Assembly (NCBI GenBank): GCA_947649645.1
Contig: CANSSP010000006.1
Span: 1-64,000, forward strand
Origin: an uncultured Roseburia sp.
GTDB taxonomy: Bacteria; Bacillota; Clostridia; Lachnospirales; Lachnospiraceae
Length of the DNA stretch: 64,000 nucleotides
Direction of reading: 5' to 3'
Both the position numbers and the translations under genes were made by a program. This document shows positions 42,689 through 50,782 of this stretch, one piece after another (positions within the stretch are counted from its first letter, which is position 1; every line of letters begins with the position of its first letter). The notes beneath the pieces were generated by a model. That model was given only the letters and a program-made list of their open reading frames with translations, did no database searches and was not told where the DNA came from.

Positions 42689-43963
42689 ATGCTTCGCAGA
42701 ATAAAAAAGACAGCAAAACATTTTATTGATTATACAATAGAAGATGACATCAGAATATACCGTCTGAAGCATACACCGTTTCAGATCAGGAAGCCGCTGA
42801 CGAAAGCATTTCTGGCGAAATACGGGGATCTTGCGATAAAGCCGGATAAAATTGTGATTGACAATTATATGGGCCAGGGGTATGGATGTAATCCGAAATA
42901 TGTTGCGGAACGTCTTCTGCAATCCGGCAGAGAGTATGAGCTGGTATGGGTGGTGAAGGATGCTGCAGCAAAAAAAAATTGTTTTCCGGAGACAATCCGT
43001 CTTGTGGAGTACGGAACGCCGGAGGCGGTGTATGAATATGCGACGGCCGGGGTATGGCTTTGCAATTATCATCTGATCGCATATTTTAATAAGGGGCTTG
43101 TGAAAAAAAAGGGACAGACTTATATTCAGATGTGGCACGGCTCGTTCGGGATCAAAAAGATCGAGAATGACTGCCCGATTCTGACGGAAAATAAAAGCTG
43201 GACGTATCTTGCCAGAAAAAATGCGGACAGTACGGATTACTGGATTTCAAACAGCGGGTTTGAGACGGCGGTGTACCGGAGTGCCTTCTGGAATACCGGA
43301 GTAATTTTAGAATACGGACATCCACGCAACGACGTGTTTTTCGGGGAGGATACGGGTGAGATAAGGCGGCGGGTCGGACAGTATCTTGGTATTGCGGATA
43401 CCGAAAACGTTTTTTTATATGTTCCGACGTTTCGGGAACGGGGGAGTTCCTCGGCGGCCAGGCTCAATCTGGATCTGGTGCGGGAGGCGCTGAAAAAAAG
43501 TGAGGCGTTTGGCAGGCAGAGGAGATGGCAGATTGTGGTCCGGTTTCATCCGCGGATGAACGCGGCGGAAAAGGAAGCTTTTTTTGGAAAGTGGAAGGGT
43601 GTAAAAGATGCGACTGCCTATCCGGACATCCAGGAGCTTCTGGTGCGTGCGGATGCGGCGATGACGGATTATTCGAGCTGTCTGTTTGATTTTTTGCTGA
43701 GCGGGCGGCCGGGATTTCTGTATGTCCCGGACCGTGGGGAGTACGACGAGGAGCGCGGGTTTTATTATCGGCTCGAGGAGAGTCCGTTTCCGGTCGCCGA
43801 AACAAATCGGGCGCTTGTGGATAATATCCTTTTCTTTGACAGGCAGACATACAAAAGTCGCCTGGAACATTTTTTACAGGAGAGGGAATCAAAGGAGGAC
43901 GGCCGGGCTGCGGAGCGCGTGGCGGAGCTGGTGAGTCGTTTGACAGAGGGAAAAAGAATATGA
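42689..43963 (+). CDS. CDP-glycerol glycerophosphotransferase-family protein
   Basis: A 424-residue peripheral membrane enzyme of the TagB/TagF family, which builds poly(alditol phosphate) chains from CDP-alcohols. Key stretches are YIQMWHGSFGIKKI (catalytic His region), GHPRNDVFF, LYVPTFRERG and the donor-side RADAAMTDYSSCLFDFLLSG. An N-terminal basic amphipathic segment (MLRRIKKTAKHFIDYTI) could attach it to the membrane. Start follows AAGGATAAG. It overlaps the exporter permease gene by 4 bases. The alcohol (glycerol or ribitol) is uncertain. Confidence 0.9.
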   Translation: MLRRIKKTAKHFIDYTIEDDIRIYRLKHTPFQIRKPLTKAFLAKYGDLAIKPDKIVIDNYMGQGYGCNPKYVAERLLQSGREYELVWVVKDAAAKKNCFPETIRLVEYGTPEAVYEYATAGVWLCNYHLIAYFNKGLVKKKGQTYIQMWHGSFGIKKIENDCPILTENKSWTYLARKNADSTDYWISNSGFETAVYRSAFWNTGVILEYGHPRNDVFFGEDTGEIRRRVGQYLGIADTENVFLYVPTFRERGSSSAARLNLDLVREALKKSEAFGRQRRWQIVVRFHPRMNAAEKEAFFGKWKGVKDATAYPDIQELLVRADAAMTDYSSCLFDFLLSGRPGFLYVPDRGEYDEERGFYYRLEESPFPVAETNRALVDNILFFDRQTYKSRLEHFLQERESKEDGRAAERVAELVSRLTEGKRI

Positions 43964-44745
43964 AAGCAATGATAAAATCATTTAAATTGTTCTGGAGCCG
44001 CAGACATCTGCTGGCGGAGCTGGTGAGAAAAGGAATCCGTTTAAAGTACCGGAGATCTTATCTGGGGATTATATGGTCGCTTCTGGAGCCTGTTCTTACG
44101 ACGATTGTTCTCACGATCGTTTTCGGAACGCTGCTTGGGAGAAAGGACCGCTCGTTTCCGCTCTATATCCTGTGCGGGAGACTGTTATATTCTTATTTTT
44201 CCCAGGCGACGAAGGCGGCGGCAAAGTCGATCAGAACCAATTCCGGAATGATAAAGAAGGTGTATGTGCCCAAATATCTGTATCCGCTTTCAAGCGTGCT
44301 GTACAACTATATCATCTTTCTGATTTCGTTGCTGGTTTTGTTTCCACTTGGGATTTACGGAAAGGTAAGCTTAAGTTTTCGTATGGCCGGAATTGTGATT
44401 CCGCTTCTGGTGCTTTTGTGTATGACATATGGAGTCGGTCTGATTCTGGCAACAGTAAATGTATTTTTTCGTGATATGGAGTATATCTGGGATGTAGTGC
44501 TGATGATTATCATGTACACATGCGCTATTTTTTATGATCCGGAAAAGCTGTTGAAAAGCGGTTATGACTGGATTTTAAATTATAATCCGCTTTACGGTGT
44601 GATTGCAAATTTCCGAAATCTGATGTTCGGGGATCCGTTTGAGTGGGACAGGCTTCTCTACAGTATTCTGTTCAGTGTGGCGGTGCTCCTCATTGGGAAT
44701 ATTATTTTTTACAAAAAGCAGGATAAGTTTATCCTGCACATATAG
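43960..44745 (+). CDS. Teichoic-acid-type ABC exporter permease (TagG type)
   Basis: A 261-residue ABC-2 permease with six membrane segments. The N-terminal amphipathic helix and first helix LVRKGIRLKYRRSYLGIIWS and the late VNVFFRDMEYIWDVVLMIIM are hallmarks of polysaccharide and teichoic acid exporters. It is the second such permease in the locus and differs clearly from the one at 24909. It pairs with the ATPase at 44755. Start ATG 43960 follows AGAGGG. Confidence 0.93.
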   Translation: MKAMIKSFKLFWSRRHLLAELVRKGIRLKYRRSYLGIIWSLLEPVLTTIVLTIVFGTLLGRKDRSFPLYILCGRLLYSYFSQATKAAAKSIRTNSGMIKKVYVPKYLYPLSSVLYNYIIFLISLLVLFPLGIYGKVSLSFRMAGIVIPLLVLLCMTYGVGLILATVNVFFRDMEYIWDVVLMIIMYTCAIFYDPEKLLKSGYDWILNYNPLYGVIANFRNLMFGDPFEWDRLLYSILFSVAVLLIGNIIFYKKQDKFILHI

Positions 44746-44754
44746 GTGAGACGT

Positions 44755-45603
44755 ATGGCGAAGAAGGCACTGGTCGTGGACCATGTAAGTATGAAATTTA
44801 ATCTGAGTGAAGAGAAAGTGGACAATATAAAAGAATATGTCATCCGGCTTCTGACGGGAAAATTAAAGTACAACGAGTTCTGGGCGCTGCGCGATGTGAG
44901 CTTTACGCTGCAGAGAGGAGACCGGCTCGGAATCCTGGGATTAAACGGCGCCGGGAAGAGCACACTGCTTAAGATCATCGCGGGGGTGTTTAAGCCGACG
45001 GAAGGCACGGTGAAGCGGTACGGTAAAATCGTGCCGCTTTTAGAGCTGGGAGCCGGGTTTGAGAAACAGTATACGGGCAGGGAAAACATTTATCTTTACG
45101 GCTCCGTACTCGGCTACAGCAGAGAGTTTATCGACAGTAAGTATGAGGAGATTGTGAAATTTTCCGGTCTGCGCAAATTTATCGATGTGCCGGTGAAAAA
45201 CTATTCCTCCGGAATGCGCGCAAAACTCGGTTTTTCCATTGCTACGGCGGCGGATCCGGAAATCCTGATTCTGGATGAAGTATTTTCGGTCGGAGATGTG
45301 AAGTTTCGCAGAAAGAGTATGCGCAAGATCAGGCGTATGATGGCCGACGGGACGACCGTGTTATTTGTCTCCCATTCCACGAAGCAGGTGCAGAAGATCT
45401 GCAACAAGGCGATGATCCTGGAGCATGGAAAGGTAACGGCATTCGGTGAGGTGGCGGAAGTAATCGCACTATACGAAGAAAAGAACGGTACCGAAGATAT
45501 CGATGGAGGAAAAGGGAAAATGAAAAAGGCGGCTCGGGAAGATGTGACAACTGGAACATCAGAGGAGACTGTTACTACAGAGGAGGAGACAAAGAAGAAA
45601 TGA
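44755..45603 (+). CDS. Teichoic-acid-type ABC exporter ATPase (TagH type)
   Basis: A 282-residue ATPase with Walker A GLNGAGKST, LLELGAGFEKQYTGRENIYL, signature YSSGMRAKLGF, Walker B LILDEVFSVGD and switch SHSTKQV. After residue about 240 it carries only a short charged, Thr/Glu-rich tail, with no glycan-binding domain, unlike the ATPase at 25769. Start ATG 44755 follows AGGTGAG; GTG 44746 is an in-frame alternative. Overlaps the next gene by ATGA. Confidence 0.93.
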   Translation: MAKKALVVDHVSMKFNLSEEKVDNIKEYVIRLLTGKLKYNEFWALRDVSFTLQRGDRLGILGLNGAGKSTLLKIIAGVFKPTEGTVKRYGKIVPLLELGAGFEKQYTGRENIYLYGSVLGYSREFIDSKYEEIVKFSGLRKFIDVPVKNYSSGMRAKLGFSIATAADPEILILDEVFSVGDVKFRRKSMRKIRRMMADGTTVLFVSHSTKQVQKICNKAMILEHGKVTAFGEVAEVIALYEEKNGTEDIDGGKGKMKKAAREDVTTGTSEETVTTEEETKKK

Positions 45604-47435
45604 AAAGTCTGGTTGATCAGAATCTGCTGCATGCCGCAGTCGTGGGGATCCGGTGGGAGAGAATTTTTTTGTATCTGGATGTCTGTGTGTCATTTTCTGA
45701 AAGGGCGGATCGCAGCAGGCCGCTTGATTTTTATGCCGTGAACGGTCTTTATGCTGCGAAAACGCATTTTAAGACAGAGAAAGTCAGTGACAGTGTCTGG
45801 AGGCTTAAAATAAATGTCACAAATTGTGGAACCAACCGTTGTCTTCCGGCCGGAACATACAGTATTTTTGTCTGCCAGGGGGATGAGAAACTGGCCGACT
45901 GTGTGGCGGATGCATCGCTTGTGCCATCTATGAATGATTCTTCCAGGAACTTTCTTTATGGAGGGATGAACAAGGTATATACGATCACATTTTTTATTCA
46001 GGAGGGAGGAGAGACATTGCCGTTTCGTTTTCGCGCGCTTACTGCCGCCCGCAATGGAATGGAATTTCCTAAGAATCCCTCTTACTTCCGTTCTCTGCAT
46101 GTGTTTCAGAATTTTAAGAAAAACTTTCTGAGTTCCCGGGTTTTTCTGCGCAGAATATACGCGTTATTCGCGAGAAAGGCACATGATCTTTCAAAACCGA
46201 CGGTTCTTTTTATGACAGAACAGAGCGATGTCTTAAAGTCCAACCTCAAGGCGGTTTACGACCGGATGCTCGCGCGGGGGATGGATAAGGATTACCGGAT
46301 TCTCGTGTCAGCGCGTGCTGCCACAGCAGGTCCGCAGTCTAAAATGAGCTGGATTGAGCTGACAAAAAAAATGGCACAGAGCGATATAATTTTTCTTGAC
46401 GACCATGCTCCGGTTCTGGACTGGCTTTTACTGAAAGAGAATACGAAGGTTGTGCAGCTCTGGCATGCAGGCGCTGGTTTTAAATCGTCCGGTTACAGCC
46501 GGTGGGGGCATGAAGGGTGTCCCAGTCCGGTTTCCTGCCACAGACAGTACCGGTACGGAATTGCAGGTTCAAAAAATATTGCACCGTTTTTTTCGGAGGT
46601 CTGGGGGATCAACGATGAACTGGTTCTGCCGACGGGAATGCCGCGGATGGATGAATATCTGGACGCAGAGCACAGGAAGGAGACTACGGAAGCGCTTTAC
46701 CGTAAGTATCCGATGTGTAAAGGGAAAAAGGTCATATTGTTTGCGCCGACTTATCGCGGACGTAATCAGCGGACTGCTTATTATCCATATGAGCTGATTG
46801 ATTTTGAACGTCTCTACAGAGAGTGTGGGGAAAAATATGTGGTTTTGTTTAAGATGCATCCCTGGGTCAACAATGATATTGCGATCAGCCCGAAATATGC
46901 GGATCGGTTTGTGGATGTGAAAACGTATCCCGATATCAATGATCTGTTTTACATCACAGATCTTCTTATTACGGATTACTCTTCCAATATTTTTGAATAT
47001 TCACTTATGAGAAAACCGATGCTTTTTTTTGCGTTTGATAAGATACAGTATTCTTTCTCCCGTGGTTTTCATCGGGATTACGAAGAGGCGGCGCCGGGAA
47101 AAGTCTGCTATACATTTACGGAGCTGATGGATGCTCTGGCGGCGGAGGATTTTGAGTTCGAAAAGGTAGAACAGTATGTGGAACATCATTTTGACTATAT
47201 CGACAGTAATGCGTCCGATCGGGTGATTGACTGGATTGTCAGAGACGAGATGCCAGAGGAGCTGCGGCATGAGATTGAGGTACAGAGCGCGGATGTGGCG
47301 CGCCTTCAGACGCTGGATTTTACGCCCGAACTGATCGGAGAAAAGGTAGATTCGAGAGTCCGTATGCTGGAGCGGGAGGGGAAAAAAGAAGAGACGGATC
47401 CTGAGGCGGGGGATGTTTCTGGTTCCGTTGAATAG
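45600..47435 (+). CDS. CDP-glycerol glycerophosphotransferase-family protein with N-terminal beta domain
   Basis: A 611-residue enzyme. Residues 1-190 are a beta-rich accessory domain (LPAGTYSIFVCQGDEK). The catalytic GT-B part follows: KPTVLFMTEQSDVLKSNLKA, VQLWHAGAGFKSSGYSRWG (catalytic His), LPTGMPRMDEYL, ILFAPTYRGR, YVVLFKMHPW and LLITDYSSNIFEYSLM. The C-terminus is acidic. TagF/TarL-type polymerases share this layout. With the 42689 enzyme and the TagG/TagH pair between them, it suggests synthesis and export of a poly(alditol phosphate) or phosphate-bridged polymer. Confidence 0.9.
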   Translation: MKSLVDQNLLHAAVVGIRWERIFLYLDVCVSFSERADRSRPLDFYAVNGLYAAKTHFKTEKVSDSVWRLKINVTNCGTNRCLPAGTYSIFVCQGDEKLADCVADASLVPSMNDSSRNFLYGGMNKVYTITFFIQEGGETLPFRFRALTAARNGMEFPKNPSYFRSLHVFQNFKKNFLSSRVFLRRIYALFARKAHDLSKPTVLFMTEQSDVLKSNLKAVYDRMLARGMDKDYRILVSARAATAGPQSKMSWIELTKKMAQSDIIFLDDHAPVLDWLLLKENTKVVQLWHAGAGFKSSGYSRWGHEGCPSPVSCHRQYRYGIAGSKNIAPFFSEVWGINDELVLPTGMPRMDEYLDAEHRKETTEALYRKYPMCKGKKVILFAPTYRGRNQRTAYYPYELIDFERLYRECGEKYVVLFKMHPWVNNDIAISPKYADRFVDVKTYPDINDLFYITDLLITDYSSNIFEYSLMRKPMLFFAFDKIQYSFSRGFHRDYEEAAPGKVCYTFTELMDALAAEDFEFEKVEQYVEHHFDYIDSNASDRVIDWIVRDEMPEELRHEIEVQSADVARLQTLDFTPELIGEKVDSRVRMLEREGKKEETDPEAGDVSGSVE

Positions 47436-47462
47436 GAGATGACGAAGGAATGGGAGGTTCGG

Positions 47463-48266
47463 ATGAATATTGCGATTGTTTTTGCGGGGGGAAGCGGCGT
47501 TCGAATGGGAGCCGGTGTACCCAAACAGTTTCTAGAGATCAACGGGCGGCCAATTATTATCCACACATTGCAGTTATTCCAGTATCATGGCGGGATTGAT
47601 AAAATCTATCTATCTGTCCTTGCGGACTATATACCGTATATGGAAGAGCTTGTGGAGGAATACCGGCTGCGAAAGGTTACGTGTATCCTGCCTGGCGGTG
47701 AGACAGCGCAGGATTCGATTTATAATGCGCTTAAAATGGCGGAGGCCGAAAATCCTGCAGATTCGATTGTGCTTATCCACGACGGTGTGCGGCCGTTTGT
47801 CTCCTACGACGTGATCAGCAGAAATATTGAGGGCGTCAGAAAGAATGGAAATGCAATTACCTGTACGCCTTGTTATGAGACGATTCTCATCAGCGAAGAA
47901 GGTGAGACTGTGAAGGAAGTTCCGTTCCGGAAAGAGACATTTGCGGCGCAGGCACCACAGAGTTTCTATTTAAAAGATATCATTGCGGCACATGATGCTG
48001 TCCGGAAAACGGAAGCACGCTATGAAAATATGGTGGATGCATGCACCATAGTAAGAAGCCTTGGTATAGCGGCGCATATGGTGGAAGGAAATCGGGGTAA
48101 TATAAAGGTTACGACACCGGAAGATGTCTATATGTTCCGGGCGCTTCTGCAGTACAAGGAAAATGAGCAGGCATTCGGCCTTGGTATCACGAACCGCATT
48201 GAAACGCGGATGAGCCGGGCTAAGGAGAAGAAAAATAGTTTAACGGAGGAAGGTGAAAAGTATTGA
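47463..48266 (+). CDS. IspD/TarI-family cytidylyltransferase
   Basis: A 267-residue CTP-dependent nucleotidyltransferase. Signature AIVFAGGSGVRMGAGVPKQF, LPGGETAQDSIYNAL, VLIHDGVRPFVS, AQAPQSFYLKDI and NRGNIKVTTPEDVYMF. The family includes IspD (isoprenoid route) and TarI (CDP-ribitol). Location beside two CDP-alcohol phosphotransferases favours the surface-polymer role. The usual reductase TarJ is not adjacent; an extended SDR follows instead. The start ATG 47463 follows GGGAGG; ATG 47439 overlaps a poorer site. Confidence 0.88.
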   Translation: MNIAIVFAGGSGVRMGAGVPKQFLEINGRPIIIHTLQLFQYHGGIDKIYLSVLADYIPYMEELVEEYRLRKVTCILPGGETAQDSIYNALKMAEAENPADSIVLIHDGVRPFVSYDVISRNIEGVRKNGNAITCTPCYETILISEEGETVKEVPFRKETFAAQAPQSFYLKDIIAAHDAVRKTEARYENMVDACTIVRSLGIAAHMVEGNRGNIKVTTPEDVYMFRALLQYKENEQAFGLGITNRIETRMSRAKEKKNSLTEEGEKY

Positions 48267-49345
48267 TGACAGAAAGTCCGGATAATAAAGTTTTGCAGGA
48301 AGATCTTGAGATTCTTGCAGATAGCGATATCGGAAGTATGGACTGGCACGATGCAGCCGTATTTGTGACGGGGGCGACAGGGCTTCTGGGTTCGCAGATT
48401 GTAAAAGCGCTTGCATGTCTGAATCGTGTGAAGAACGCCGGAATGCACATTCTGGCGTTTGTGCGGAGCGAGGAGAAAGCAAGAACTGTTTTTGGGGCTT
48501 TACTGGACAGGGGAGATGTAGAGCTTGTCATTGGAGACGTCAATATGCCGATTTCTTTTACAGGAAAGGTGGACTATCTGATTCACGGTGCCAGTCCGAC
48601 CAGCTCCAGATATTTTGTGACAAATCCTGTGGAGACGATTTACACGGCGGTTGACGGGGCAAAGAATATCCTGGAGTTTGCCAGAGAGAAGCAGGTGAAA
48701 GGAATGGTTTACCTCTCGTCTCTTGAGGTATATGGGACACCGCTGAAGGAGGACGGACTGATTGCGGAGCAGGACTATGGGATGATCGATCCTTTAAGTG
48801 TCCGCAGCAGCTATTCGGAGGGAAAGCGGCTTGTAGAGTGTCTCTGTGCTTCCTATGCAAAGGAATATCATGTTCCGGTTAAGGTGGCGAGACTTTCCCA
48901 GACATTCGGAGCTGGCGTGGACTACCAGGATGGCCGTGTTTTTGCAGAATTTGCCAGATGTGCGACAGAGAAAAGAGATATCGTGCTGCACACACAGGGG
49001 CGGACGGTGCGCAGCTATTGTTATACCAGGGATGCGGTCAGCGCGATTTTTTATATCCTGCAAAAAGGTGGGGCGGGGGAGGCCTATAATGTGACAAATA
49101 TGGATACCACCGTTTCCATCCGGGAGATGGCAGAGCTGGTCTGTAAAACGATTGGGGAGTCGGAGATTAAGGTAGTTTACGACATTCCGGAGGATGTGTC
49201 CGCATTTGGGTATAACCCGGAGATGGTAATACGGCTTGACGCGGGCAGACTTATTTCACTGGGCTGGAAGGCTACTGTGGGATTGGAGGAGATGTATCGC
49301 CGTATGACAACGGACGGGTGGAATGGACAAGGAGGGATTGTGTAA
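48266..49345 (+). CDS. Extended SDR (epimerase/dehydratase), coupled to the cytidylyltransferase gene
   Basis: A 359-residue NAD(P)-dependent extended SDR. Rossmann motif VFVTGATGLLGSQIVKAL, strand MVYLSSLEVYGTPL and catalytic SYSEGKRLVE (Y-x3-K). The late part RSYCYTRDAVSAIFYIL is typical of UDP-xylose synthase-like and dTDP-sugar enzymes. The start ATG overlaps the preceding stop (TGATG), so the product is made with the cytidylyltransferase and may act on the same CDP-linked compound (inference). It is not TarJ-like, which is a medium-chain dehydrogenase. Confidence 0.87.
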   Translation: MTESPDNKVLQEDLEILADSDIGSMDWHDAAVFVTGATGLLGSQIVKALACLNRVKNAGMHILAFVRSEEKARTVFGALLDRGDVELVIGDVNMPISFTGKVDYLIHGASPTSSRYFVTNPVETIYTAVDGAKNILEFAREKQVKGMVYLSSLEVYGTPLKEDGLIAEQDYGMIDPLSVRSSYSEGKRLVECLCASYAKEYHVPVKVARLSQTFGAGVDYQDGRVFAEFARCATEKRDIVLHTQGRTVRSYCYTRDAVSAIFYILQKGGAGEAYNVTNMDTTVSIREMAELVCKTIGESEIKVVYDIPEDVSAFGYNPEMVIRLDAGRLISLGWKATVGLEEMYRRMTTDGWNGQGGIV

Positions 49346-50727
49346 TGAAACTGGCATCCATTAAAAAAAAGGTTGAGAGGAAAGCGCAGGCACTTAGAAG
49401 GAAGATCAATTCTACGCCGGAAGAAGAGATTGTTAAGGTGCTTCTTCTGACAAACCGGGATTCGGATAATGTGGGAGATCAGGTGATTGAAGTCTGTGAT
49501 ATCAGTCTGATTACGGCAGTTATGAAGAATTTAAAACGGGAATGCCGGATTCGAAGTGCCGCGGCATCAATTGTGTCACCTAAATATCTGCAGACAAGAG
49601 CTCCTGAACTGCTGGCTTCTGCGGATGCGGCAGTGCGGCAGGCGGATGTTGTTATTTTTGGTGGTGCGCCGATGTTTAATTATCTGTATCAGAATTTTTA
49701 TGAACGGACGGCGGTTACGCTGGAACTGGCGCAGAAGTACAATAAACCGGTTATCTTCTCTGCAATTGGAATTGAAGGATACAGTGAAGAAGATGAGAAA
49801 TGTCAGAGAGTAAAAAAGGCGTTGAATTTTGAATGTGTGAAACAGGTGACGACCAGAGATGATTTCGAATCGTTGCAAAAATATAAAGATAATGAACAAA
49901 TGGTAGTGGAGAAGGTTTCGGATCCGGCTGTTTTTTCATCTGGTATTTTGCAAAATTATAAAGTAGAAGGGACGAAAAAGAAAAAAATAGGTATCTTTGT
50001 TCTGCGGCACAATGGATTTGTGGATAACAAGATTGATTTTTCGGGACAGAAAGCAGCAGCGTTCTGGGTAGATCTGATTCGTATTTTAGAGGAAAAGGGT
50101 TATGATTATGAGCTGCTGACGAGCGGGCATTTTGCGGATGAAGCTTTTATTGATTATCTGATACGAAAATATAATGTAAATCAGAAGAAGTGTGTCTTTA
50201 ACATGAATTCTCCCGAACGGCTTATAAAGAAAATTTCTTCATACGCGGGCGTGATTTCCTGTCGTCTTCATCCGAGTATCATTTCTTTTTCCCTGGATGT
50301 GCCATCGCTGGGAGTTGTGTGGAATCCGAAGGTGAAGGGGTTCTATGAGAGTATCGGTTACGAGGACAGAGTGATTGAAACAAAAGATATCTGTGCAGAA
50401 GGGGTTGTCGAAAAACTGGAGCAGGCCATTGCGGAGGGGATAAAGAAAAGCGAAGAATTTCAGATGAGCGTGTACAATTCATTGTTTTATGGCATAAAAC
50501 GTGCCATCGGAATGGAAGACAGCACGCTTGTGCCATTCGGTTATGAAGAACTTGTCAAAAAGTTGCCTGTCTATGAGGGGGATTCAAAAAAGGAGCGGGA
50601 AAATAAACTGGAAAGAAAATTTCGCAGAACATATCAGAAATACAATGACCGTTTTGAAAAGAATGAAAGTCAGAGAAAGAAAATTAAGAAGCTTGAAGAA
50701 GAGATTCAACGTCTGAGAGAAAACTAA
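49345..50727 (+). CDS. Polysaccharide pyruvyl transferase family protein
   Basis: A 460-residue enzyme of the PS_pyruv_trans family (CsaB-like), which adds a pyruvate ketal from phosphoenolpyruvate to sugars of surface polymers. Features are TNRDSDNVGDQVIEV near residue 35, ADVVIFGGAPMFNYLYQ, and the late SCRLHPSIISFSLDVPSLGV with GVVWNPKVKGF. The C-terminal 60 residues form a Lys/Glu-rich coiled coil, an extra over typical members. Pyruvylated glycans often anchor SLH-domain proteins; none is seen here. The start overlaps the preceding stop (TAATG) and follows AAGGAGGG. Confidence 0.88.
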   Translation: MKLASIKKKVERKAQALRRKINSTPEEEIVKVLLLTNRDSDNVGDQVIEVCDISLITAVMKNLKRECRIRSAAASIVSPKYLQTRAPELLASADAAVRQADVVIFGGAPMFNYLYQNFYERTAVTLELAQKYNKPVIFSAIGIEGYSEEDEKCQRVKKALNFECVKQVTTRDDFESLQKYKDNEQMVVEKVSDPAVFSSGILQNYKVEGTKKKKIGIFVLRHNGFVDNKIDFSGQKAAAFWVDLIRILEEKGYDYELLTSGHFADEAFIDYLIRKYNVNQKKCVFNMNSPERLIKKISSYAGVISCRLHPSIISFSLDVPSLGVVWNPKVKGFYESIGYEDRVIETKDICAEGVVEKLEQAIAEGIKKSEEFQMSVYNSLFYGIKRAIGMEDSTLVPFGYEELVKKLPVYEGDSKKERENKLERKFRRTYQKYNDRFEKNESQRKKIKKLEEEIQRLREN

Positions 50728-50769
50728 GAAAAACCAGGAGAATGCTTATGCGTTCTCCTGGTTTTTCTT
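50726..50769. terminator. Bidirectional terminator between convergent genes
   Basis: Perfect 17-bp inverted repeat AAGAAAAACCAGGAGAA / TTCTCCTGGTTTTTCTT. It ends the glycopolymer operon on the plus strand and the beta-helix gene on the minus strand. Confidence 0.93.
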
Positions 50770-50782
50770 AAATGTCCTGAAA

